64,000 nucleotides of DNA from Rhodoferax sp. BAB1 (lineage in GTDB: Bacteria; Pseudomonadota; Gammaproteobacteria; Burkholderiales; Burkholderiaceae_C): positions 3,492,001 through 3,556,000 of the forward strand of contig NZ_CP054424.1 in assembly GCF_013334205.1 (NCBI RefSeq), written 5' to 3'. Below, piece by piece: positions 57,609 through 64,000 of the stretch. Position 1 is the first letter of the stretch. The number at the start of each line of letters is the position of its first letter. The position numbers and the translations under genes are program-made. The notes beneath the pieces were generated by a model, which saw only the letters and a program-made list of their open reading frames with translations, did not search any database and had not been told where the DNA came from.

Positions 57609-59042
57609 ATGACGCGTCGTGAGACCAAGATTGTTGCCACCCTCGGCCCCGCTTCCAGCGATCCGGCCCTGCTCGAACAGATGATCCGTGCCGGGGTCAA
57701 CATGGTCCGGCTCAATTTCAGCCACGGCAAGGCCCAGGACCACATCGACCGCGCCCGTCTGGTGCGCGAGGCCGCCAAACGCGCCGGCCGCGAAGTGGGC
57801 ATCATGGCCGACCTGCAGGGCCCCAAGATCCGGGTCGGCAAGTTTGCCGAAGGCAAGGCGCAGCTCAAGACCGGCCAGAAATTCGTGCTTGACGCCACCC
57901 GTACCGAGCTGGGTGACGTCAATGCCGTCGGTCTGGACTACAAGGAGCTGCCGCGCGACGTCAAGGCCGGCGACGTGCTGCTGCTCAACGACGGCCTGAT
58001 CACCATGCAGGTCGATGCCGTCAAGGGCGAGGCCGTGCATTGCACGGTGACCATGGGCGGCGAGCTGTCCAACAACAAGGGCATCAACAAGAAGGGCGGC
58101 GGCCTGACCGCTCCAGCCCTGACCGCCAAAGACATGGAGGACATCAAGACCGCGATGAGCTTCCAGGCCGATTACGTGGCCGTGAGTTTCCCGCAGAACG
58201 CCACCGACATGGAAATGGCGCGCCAGCTCTGCAACGTGGCCGCCGCGGAGTACAACCACAAGCCCTACCTGATTGCCAAGATCGAGCGCGCCGAGGCGAT
58301 TCCGAAGCTCGAGGAAATCCTGCGCGCCAGCGACAGCATCATGGTGGCGCGCGGCGACCTGGCCATCGAGGTGGGCAATGCCGCCGTGCCGGCGCTGCAA
58401 AAGCGCATGATCAAGATGGCGCACGAGATGGACAAGACGGTGATCACCGCGACCCACATGATGGAGTCCATGATCAACAACCCCATGCCCACCCGTGCCG
58501 AGGTGAGCGACGTGGCCAACGCCGTGCTCGACGGCAGCGATGCCGTGATGACCTCGGCCGAAACCGCGGCCGGCAAGTTCCCGCTGGAGACGGTGGTCGA
58601 GATGGCCGCCATCTGCGTGGCCGCCGAAGCCGCCGAAGAGGTGAAGCTGGATGCCGACTTCAGCGGCAAGAGTTTTACGCGGATCGACCAGTCCATCGCC
58701 ATGGGCGCGCTGTTCACCGCCTACCACCTGGGCGCCAAGGCCATCGTGGCGCTGACGGATTCAGGCTCGACCGCCCTGTGGATGAGCCGCCACCGCATCC
58801 ACATTCCCATCTACGCCCTGACGCCCAAGGTGGCGAGCCAGCGCAAGATGACGCTGTACCGCAACGTCAGCCCGCTGTTGATGGACACCAGCGCCGACCG
58901 CGACACCGCGCTGAAGCAGGCCGAAAAGCACCTGAAGGACCGGGGCATCGTGAAAAGCGGCGACATCTACGTGATCACCTGCGGCGAACCCATGGGCTCC
59001 CCGGGCGGCACCAATATGCTGCAGATCTGCAAGGTCAGTTAA
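57609..59042 (+). CDS. pyk: Pyruvate kinase
   Basis: 477-residue glycolytic enzyme making pyruvate and ATP from phosphoenolpyruvate. It begins [17 protein letters not shown]; the active-site segments [19 protein letters not shown]-like [39 protein letters not shown] and [27 protein letters not shown] are all present. AAAGGAG precedes the start. The upstream region is AT-rich with an inverted repeat. Confidence 0.98.
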   Translation: MTRRETKIVATLGPASSDPALLEQMIRAGVNMVRLNFSHGKAQDHIDRARLVREAAKRAGREVGIMADLQGPKIRVGKFAEGKAQLKTGQKFVLDATRTELGDVNAVGLDYKELPRDVKAGDVLLLNDGLITMQVDAVKGEAVHCTVTMGGELSNNKGINKKGGGLTAPALTAKDMEDIKTAMSFQADYVAVSFPQNATDMEMARQLCNVAAAEYNHKPYLIAKIERAEAIPKLEEILRASDSIMVARGDLAIEVGNAAVPALQKRMIKMAHEMDKTVITATHMMESMINNPMPTRAEVSDVANAVLDGSDAVMTSAETAAGKFPLETVVEMAAICVAAEAAEEVKLDADFSGKSFTRIDQSIAMGALFTAYHLGAKAIVALTDSGSTALWMSRHRIHIPIYALTPKVASQRKMTLYRNVSPLLMDTSADRDTALKQAEKHLKDRGIVKSGDIYVITCGEPMGSPGGTNMLQICKVS

Positions 59043-59109
59043 GTATCCTCGCGCCTTGGGGCGGCGCCGGCGGTGTTCACCCCAGCGGGGGAGCGGGTAA
59101 AATTGGTGG

Positions 59110-59131
59110 CAGTTACCGACCAGTTACCAAC
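59110..59131 (+). promoter_or_regulatory. Tandem 11-base repeat upstream of fba
   Basis: CAGTTACCGAC at 59110-59120 is immediately repeated as CAGTTACCAAC at 59121-59131, one mismatch. The AGTTAC core also occurs in the pyk promoter inverted repeat. Ends 18 bases before the fba ATG. Confidence 0.4.
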
Positions 59132-59149
59132 TTCCCTGGGGATACCACC

Positions 59150-60214
59150 ATGGCACTCGTCTCGATGCGCGAGCTGCTGGACCATGCAGCAGCCAACGGC
59201 TACGGCATTCCGGCTTTTAACGTCAACAACCTGGAGCAGGTCCAGGCCGTCATGGAGGCCGCCAAGGAAACCGGCGCCCCCGTGATCCTGCAGGCCAGCG
59301 CCGGTGCGCGCAAGTACGCCGGTGAAGCCTTCATCAAGCACCTGATCCAGGCGGCCGTCGAGGCTTACCCGAACATTCCCCTGGTCATGCACCAGGACCA
59401 CGGCCAGAGCCCCTCCATCTGCCAGGGCGCCATCGACCTGGGCTTCGGCTCGGTCATGATGGACGGCTCGCTCAAGGAAGACGGCAAGACCCCGGCCGAC
59501 TTCGCCTACAACGTGGACGTCACGCGCAAGGTCGTGGACATGGCCCACAAGGTCGGTGTCACCGTCGAGGGTGAGCTCGGCTGCCTGGGCAACCTGGAAA
59601 CCGGCGACGCCGGCGAGGAAGACGGCATTGGCGCCGTAGGCAAGCTGGACCACAGCCAGATGCTGACCGACCCCGAGGAAGCCGCGCAGTTCGTCAAGGC
59701 CACCCAGCTCGATGCCCTGGCCATTGCCATCGGCACCAGCCACGGCGCCTACAAGTTCAGCCGCCCGCCCACCGGCGACATCCTGGCCATCAGCCGCGTC
59801 AAGGAAATCCACAAGCGCATTCCCAACACCCACCTGGTGATGCACGGCTCCTCCTCCGTGCCGCAGGAGCTGCTGGCCCTCATCAACCAGTACGGCGGCA
59901 AGATGAAGGAAACCTATGGCGTGCCCGTCAAGGAAATCCAGGAAGCCATCAAGCACGGCGTGCGCAAGATCAACATCGACACCGACATCCGCCTGGCCAT
60001 GACGGGCGCGGTGCGCAAGTTCCTGGCCGAGAACCCGGACAAGTTCGATGCGCGTGAATGGCTCAAGCCGGCACGCGAAGCCGCCAAACAGGTCTGCAAG
60101 GCCCGTTACCTGGAATTCGGCTGCGAAGGCCAGGGCGCCAAGATCAAGGGCCAGGGCCTGCAGATCATGGCGACCAAATACGCCCGTGGCGAGCTGGCCC
60201 AGCTGGTGAACTAA
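59150..60214 (+). CDS. fba: Class II fructose-bisphosphate aldolase
   Basis: 354-residue zinc aldolase (Calvin-cycle/Alcaligenes-type subgroup) cleaving fructose 1,6-bisphosphate. It begins [30 protein letters not shown]; zinc ligands lie in VMHQDHGQS and [39 protein letters not shown] provides substrate contacts. ATG at 59150 matches the family start. It lies 107 bases after pyk, with a terminator behind it. Confidence 0.97.
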   Translation: MALVSMRELLDHAAANGYGIPAFNVNNLEQVQAVMEAAKETGAPVILQASAGARKYAGEAFIKHLIQAAVEAYPNIPLVMHQDHGQSPSICQGAIDLGFGSVMMDGSLKEDGKTPADFAYNVDVTRKVVDMAHKVGVTVEGELGCLGNLETGDAGEEDGIGAVGKLDHSQMLTDPEEAAQFVKATQLDALAIAIGTSHGAYKFSRPPTGDILAISRVKEIHKRIPNTHLVMHGSSSVPQELLALINQYGGKMKETYGVPVKEIQEAIKHGVRKINIDTDIRLAMTGAVRKFLAENPDKFDAREWLKPAREAAKQVCKARYLEFGCEGQGAKIKGQGLQIMATKYARGELAQLVN

Positions 60215-60245
60215 GACAGCGATCCCATTCTTGCGATAATTGCAG

Positions 60246-60271
60246 GCCCGGCGTTCCAGCGCCGGGCTTTT
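60246..60271 (+). terminator. Rho-independent terminator after fba
   Basis: GCCCGGCG (60246-60253), TTCCAG loop, CGCCGGGC (60260-60267), then TTTTCT. Confidence 0.88.
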
Positions 60272-60288
60272 CTATTTCAGGCCCCACC

Positions 60289-61185
60289 ATGACCTCTGCC
60301 CTGCACACTTCCAGTCTCACCTCCCTGCCCCTGCTCGCGCGCGGCAAGGTGCGCGACAACTACGCCGTGGGCGAAAACCGCATCCTCATGGTGGCGTCCG
60401 ACCGCATCAGCGCCTTCGACGTCATCATGGGCGAGCCCATCCCCGGCAAGGGCGAGCTGCTCACGCAGATGGCGCTGTTCTGGTTCGGCCAGCTCGGCCA
60501 CATCTGCCCCAACCACCTGACCGGCGAGAACCCCGAGAGCGTGGTCACGCCGGCCGAGGTGGCGCAGGTCAAAGGCCGTGCCATGCTGGTGCAGCGCCTC
60601 AAGCCCATCCCGGTGGAAGCCGTGGTGCGCGGTTACCTGGCCGGCAGCGGCTGGACCGAATACCAGGCCAGCCAGTCGGTCTGCGGCGTCAAGCTACCGG
60701 CCGGGTTGAAGAATGCGAGCAAGCTGCCCGAGCCCATCTACACGCCCGCGGCCAAGGCCGAGGTGGGCGAGCACGACGAGAACATCACCTTCGAGAAGAC
60801 GGTGGAAATGATCGGCCCCGAGCTGGCCGCGAAGATCCGCGACATCTCGATTGCCATCTACAAGGCCGCCAGCGAGATCGCACTCAGGAAGGGCATCATC
60901 ATTGCCGACACCAAGTTCGAGTTCGGCCTGAGCCCGGACGGCAAGCTGGTGCTGATGGACGAGGTGCTCACGCCGGACTCCTCGCGCTACTGGCCGGTCG
61001 AAGGCTACAAGGAGGGCGCCAACCCGCCCAGTTACGACAAGCAGTTCCTGCGCGACTGGCTGGAGACCGCCATGGTGAATGGTCAGCCCTGGGGCAAGAA
61101 GGCGCCTGCGCCGAAATTGCCGCTGGAGGTCATCGAGAAGACTGCGGCCAAGTACCGCGAGGCGCTGACCCGGCTCACGACCTGA
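60289..61185 (+). CDS. purC: Phosphoribosylaminoimidazole-succinocarboxamide synthase
   Basis: 298-residue SAICAR synthetase: joins CAIR and aspartate with ATP. Signatures: [53 protein letters not shown] and the [15 protein letters not shown] [15 protein letters not shown], with [19 protein letters not shown] at 60289 ([10 protein letters not shown]). It is the longer yeast-like PurC form common in betaproteobacteria. A bidirectional terminator follows. Confidence 0.97.
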   Translation: MTSALHTSSLTSLPLLARGKVRDNYAVGENRILMVASDRISAFDVIMGEPIPGKGELLTQMALFWFGQLGHICPNHLTGENPESVVTPAEVAQVKGRAMLVQRLKPIPVEAVVRGYLAGSGWTEYQASQSVCGVKLPAGLKNASKLPEPIYTPAAKAEVGEHDENITFEKTVEMIGPELAAKIRDISIAIYKAASEIALRKGIIIADTKFEFGLSPDGKLVLMDEVLTPDSSRYWPVEGYKEGANPPSYDKQFLRDWLETAMVNGQPWGKKAPAPKLPLEVIEKTAAKYREALTRLTT

Positions 61186-61209
61186 ACCCCGCTACAGGTA
61201 CAAAAGCAG

Positions 61210-61231
61210 ACGGCACCCGCGGGTGCCGTTT
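61210..61231. terminator. Bidirectional terminator between purC and the thioredoxin gene
   Basis: ACGGCACCC (61210-61218), GC centre, GGGTGCCGT (61221-61229), flanked by TTTT on the right and AAAAGC on the left, so it can serve purC and the convergent thioredoxin gene. Confidence 0.85.
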
Positions 61232-61248
61232 TGCATGGGCGGCGTATT

Positions 61249-62211
61249 TCAGTTCAGCGCCATGCTGAGCTTGCGCCGGTAGGAGGAGACCAGCGCCGCC
61301 TGCTCGTCCTGCTCCACGCTGGCAGGGCCGGCCAGTTCAATGCCACCGGCGCTCTTGCCGCTGGCTTCGGGGCCCGCGTTCTTGGGCTTGGGCGGCGTCA
61401 ACAGCTCCAGGATGCCGACAAAGGTCTTGCGCGGCGCTTCCTCGTCCCACTTCTTGTCGCGCATGATGATCTCCAGCAGCTCGTCCAGCGCCATCACCCA
61501 CTCGTTGGCCGCCATCAGCACGCGGGCCTTGGCGAAGCGGGCTTCGAAGTCGCGCTTGTTGGCGGTGATCAGCTGCTCGAACTTTGGCAGCGGCCATTGG
61601 CCGCGTGGGTCGGTGCTGACGAACTCCAGTGCGTTGAGCCATTGCTGCAGGGCTTCGAAACGCAGCGGCACCGGGATCTGCGCCAGCGCCGGGGCCAGCG
61701 CGCTGGCCGCCTCGGCCAGGTGGCCGGTGCCGATCAGCAGCTTGACGTAGTCGTAGCGCAGCTCGTCGTTGGCCGGTTCGGCCTGCAGGGCCTCGCTCAT
61801 GCGGGCGATGGCGCTGTCGATGTCGCCCGATTCAAGGGCTTGCTGCGCTTCGTTCAACTCTTCCGGTGCTGCCTGCAATTGGCCCTCGCCGCCCAGGTGC
61901 TTGTCCAGGAACTCGCGCAGCTTGCCTTCAGGCAGGGCGCCCATGAAACCGTCCACCGGCTTGCCGCCCATCATGAGCACGCAGGTCGGGATGCTGCGGA
62001 TACCGAAGGCTGCGGCCAGTTCCTGCTGCTGGTCCGAGTCGATCTTGGCCAGAACGAAGCGGCCCTCGTAGGCCGTCTCCAGCTTTTCCAGGATGGGCCC
62101 CAGGGACTTGCAGGGGCCACACCAGGGGGCCCAGAAATCGACCAGCACGGGCACGGACATGGAGGCCTGGATGACCTCGGTTTCGAAGTTTTCAGTGGTG
62201 ATATCGATCAT
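61249..62211 (-). CDS. Thioredoxin-TPR protein (CnoX/YbbN-like)
   Basis: 320-residue protein: an N-terminal thioredoxin domain (1-108) with the active site W30-C31-G-P-C34 and IPTCVLM cis-proline, then helical TPR-like repeats (about 115-280: EELNEAQQALESGDIDSAIARM). The E. coli homologue CnoX/YbbN has SxxC instead of CGPC and chaperones proteins under oxidative stress; here both cysteines are present, so real disulfide reduction is likely. ATG at 62211 (MIDITTENF). Divergent from purE with 36 bases between starts. Confidence 0.92.
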   Translation of the reverse strand: MIDITTENFETEVIQASMSVPVLVDFWAPWCGPCKSLGPILEKLETAYEGRFVLAKIDSDQQQELAAAFGIRSIPTCVLMMGGKPVDGFMGALPEGKLREFLDKHLGGEGQLQAAPEELNEAQQALESGDIDSAIARMSEALQAEPANDELRYDYVKLLIGTGHLAEAASALAPALAQIPVPLRFEALQQWLNALEFVSTDPRGQWPLPKFEQLITANKRDFEARFAKARVLMAANEWVMALDELLEIIMRDKKWDEEAPRKTFVGILELLTPPKPKNAGPEASGKSAGGIELAGPASVEQDEQAALVSSYRRKLSMALN

Positions 62212-62247
62212 TTGGGGCGATCCGGGACGGGAAAGTAAAATTCGGGG

Positions 62248-62739
62248 ATGAAAACACTCATCGGCGTCGTCATGGGCTCCAGTTCGGACTGGGACACCAT
62301 GCAACAGGCAGTCCAGATTCTCCACCACTTTGGCATCGGCCACGAGGCCAAGGTGGTATCGGCGCACCGCATGCCCGACGACATGTTCGCCTATGCCGAA
62401 ACGGCCGCTGGCCGGGGGCTCAAAGCCATCATCGCCGGTGCCGGTGGTGCGGCCCACCTGCCCGGCATGCTGGCGTCCAAGACCACGGTACCGGTGCTGG
62501 GCGTGCCGGTGCCCAGCAAACACCTGCAGGGTGTGGACTCGTTGCACAGCATCGTGCAGATGCCCAAGGGCATCCCGGTGGCCACCTTCGCCATCGGCGC
62601 CGCCGGTGCGGCCAATGCGGCGCTGTTTGCCGTGGCCATGCTGGCCAACGACGACCCGGCCCTGCGCGTGAAGCTTGAAGCCTATCGCGCCGAGCAGACC
62701 GCCACCGCGCGCGGCATGAGCCTGCCGCCCGCGATATGA
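62248..62739 (+). CDS. purE: N5-carboxyaminoimidazole ribonucleotide mutase
   Basis: 163-residue class I PurE, converting N5-CAIR to CAIR. It begins [20 protein letters not shown], with the catalytic His region [10 protein letters not shown] and the [14 protein letters not shown] loop. It overlaps purK by four bases (ATGA), forming purEK. Confidence 0.98.
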   Translation: MKTLIGVVMGSSSDWDTMQQAVQILHHFGIGHEAKVVSAHRMPDDMFAYAETAAGRGLKAIIAGAGGAAHLPGMLASKTTVPVLGVPVPSKHLQGVDSLHSIVQMPKGIPVATFAIGAAGAANAALFAVAMLANDDPALRVKLEAYRAEQTATARGMSLPPAI

Positions 62740-63926
62740 GCCATACCCCCCCACTTACCGGCCGCATCCTGCCCGGCACCCTGGTCAATGGCCAGCCCGC
62801 CACCCTGGGCGTGATGGGTGGCGGCCAGCTCGGCCGCATGTTCGTGCACGCCGCCCAGCGCATGGGTTATTTCACCGCCGTGCTCGACCCCGACGCTGCC
62901 AGCCCGGCCGGCCTGGTCAGCCACCACCACATCCAGACCGCCTACCTGGACGAGCAGGGTCTGGCGCAACTGATGCAGCGCTGCGCCGCCATCACCACCG
63001 AGTTCGAGAACGTGCCGGCCCCCGCCCTGCTGACGCTGGGTGCGCACCGCCCGGTGGCGCCCGGCGCCGAGGCCGTGGCCATTGCGCAGGACCGTGCCCA
63101 GGAGAAGGCGCACTTCGTGCGCTGCGGCGTGCCGGTGGCGCCCCATGCGGTGATCGAGACGGCAACGCAGTTGGCGGCCGTCGGCGATGACCTGTTGCCG
63201 GGCATCCTGAAAACTTCGCGCCTCGGATACGACGGCAAGGGCCAGATGCGCGTGAAGACGCGCGCCGAACTGGCCGCCGCCTGGGACGAGCTGAAGAACG
63301 TGCCCTGCGTGCTGGAGAAGATGCTGCCGCTAGCGGCCGAGTGCTCGGTCATCGTCGCGCGCGGTTGGGACGGCCAGATCGTCAACTTCCCCGTGCAGCG
63401 CAACCTGCACCGCGAGGGCATCCTGGCCGTGACCGAGGTTTTTGATGGCAATGTGCCGCCCGCGCTGGCGGCGCAGGCCATCGCTGCCACGAAGTCGATC
63501 GCCGAGGGCCTGCGTTATGTGGGCGTGCTCTGCGTTGAATTCTTCGTGCTGCAGGATGGCAGCCTGGTCGTCAACGAGATGGCCCCGCGCCCGCACAACA
63601 GCGGCCATTACAGCGTCGACGCCTGCGACCACTCCCAGTTCGACCTGCAGGTGCGCACCCTGGCCGGCCTGCCCCTGGTGCAGCCGCGCCTGCACAGCCC
63701 CAGCATCATGCTCAACCTGCTGGGCGACATCTGGCTGGCCTTCCAGGACGCACCGCCCTGGGACCAGGTGCTGGCCCTGCCCGGCACCCATCTGCATCTC
63801 TACGGCAAGCTCAAGGCCAGCAAGGGCCGCAAGATGGGCCATCTCAACATCACCGGCCAGACCGTGGACGAGGTGCGTGCCACCGCACTCGCGGCGGCCA
63901 GGATCCTGGGCATCGAGCCCTTCTGA
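62736..63926 (+). CDS. purK: N5-carboxyaminoimidazole ribonucleotide synthase
   Basis: 396-residue ATP-grasp enzyme making N5-CAIR from AIR, bicarbonate and ATP, feeding PurE. The N-terminal AIR-binding domain has [18 protein letters not shown], the ATP-grasp core [18 protein letters not shown] and the C-terminal [15 protein letters not shown] with metal ligands. About 18 residues precede the conserved LGVMGGG, a little longer than E. coli PurK. The ATG overlaps purE. Confidence 0.97.
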   Translation: MSHTPPLTGRILPGTLVNGQPATLGVMGGGQLGRMFVHAAQRMGYFTAVLDPDAASPAGLVSHHHIQTAYLDEQGLAQLMQRCAAITTEFENVPAPALLTLGAHRPVAPGAEAVAIAQDRAQEKAHFVRCGVPVAPHAVIETATQLAAVGDDLLPGILKTSRLGYDGKGQMRVKTRAELAAAWDELKNVPCVLEKMLPLAAECSVIVARGWDGQIVNFPVQRNLHREGILAVTEVFDGNVPPALAAQAIAATKSIAEGLRYVGVLCVEFFVLQDGSLVVNEMAPRPHNSGHYSVDACDHSQFDLQVRTLAGLPLVQPRLHSPSIMLNLLGDIWLAFQDAPPWDQVLALPGTHLHLYGKLKASKGRKMGHLNITGQTVDEVRATALAAARILGIEPF

Positions 63927-63939
63927 ACAGGGGCGCAGC

Positions 63940-64000
63940 GTGATCCTCGACGGACGGGATCCGGCCTCGGTCGCCGCTGCGGCGCAGGCCTTGCGGGCCG
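63940..64000 (+). CDS. Sua5/YciO/YrdC-family threonylcarbamoyl-AMP synthase (partial, runs off the right edge)
   Basis: Only about 20 codons are visible, starting from GTG at 63940: VILDGRDPASVAAAAQALRA. This resembles the N-terminus of YwlC/Sua5-type proteins often found after purK in this group, which make threonylcarbamoyl-AMP for t6A on tRNA. It lies 13 bases after purK, suggesting purE-purK-sua5 co-transcription. Identification rests on context and a short match. Confidence 0.6.
   Translation, partial: MILDGRDPASVAAAAQALRA

Noticed and set aside
58040..59149. Apparent long N-terminal extension of the aldolase through pyk
   Set aside because: The frame is open by chance across pyk; aldolase similarity starts exactly at the ATG of 59150.

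Overview
The window is high-GC chromosomal DNA from a betaproteobacterium, most likely order Burkholderiales and near Comamonadaceae. That placement is an inference from gene content and local gene order (recA-recX next to sucC-sucD and a TerC protein; a smg-dprA-LysM cluster divergent from def-fmt; a fused 1186-residue indolepyruvate ferredoxin oxidoreductase; DUF1631; pilA followed by PglL-like ligases, moaC, tfpZ). No rRNA, tRNA, CRISPR array, transposase or phage gene was recognised.

Layout. 1-2341: a two-component pair of TctD/TctE type (the kinase runs off the left edge) and a MarR regulator, all on the minus strand. 2473-8044: recA-recX, argC facing them, then sucC-sucD and a TerC membrane protein. 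8399-18555: a surface-appendage region, the most distinctive part of the window. A PP2C phosphatase, a twin-FHA protein, a cAMP-phosphodiesterase-like MBL protein and a GAF-fused PilB/GspE-type ATPase form one tight operon. It is followed by a sigma54-type promoter, the pilin gene, two tandem PglL-like O-oligosaccharyltransferases, moaC in reverse, and the pilin accessory gene tfpZ. 18552-27541: BepA-like M48 protease, small membrane proteins, a second TerC gene behind a yybP-ykoY (Mn2+) riboswitch, a DUF3717-DUF1289 fusion, yaeQ, purB, a GST, a diiron ferritin-like protein, a degenerate HD-GYP protein and rfaE2. 27543-39300: glnE divergent from a yhdP gene carrying a one-base frameshift in a G run, a nitrilase-family amidase, a PAS histidine kinase with a FixJ-like partner, a 54-residue membrane protein and mltA. 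39341-50403: an exported protein and Lrp regulator divergent from the indolepyruvate oxidoreductase, then yajC-secD-secF and a DUF1631 protein with a collagen-like linker. 50468-56215: smg, dprA and LysM on one strand, def, fmt, azlC and azlD on the other. 56304-64000: pgk, pyk, fba, purC, a thioredoxin-TPR protein, purE, purK and the start of a Sua5/YrdC-type gene.

How the genes fit together. Most of the window is housekeeping: recombination, TCA cycle, lower glycolysis, purine synthesis, Sec export and N-terminal formylation/deformylation. The accessory interest lies in the pilus region, where Ser/Thr phosphosignalling (PP2C plus FHA), a possible cyclic-nucleotide hydrolase and a ligand-sensing GAF domain sit on the same transcript as a pilus/secretion motor ATPase, directly upstream of a sigma54-controlled pilin with its own glycosylation enzymes. 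No Ser/Thr kinase, PilC platform or secretin is present in the window, so partners must lie elsewhere. Other points of note are the Mn2+ riboswitch, the yhdP frameshift, the HD-GYP protein lacking its catalytic residues, and a divergent gene pair whose start codons overlap.
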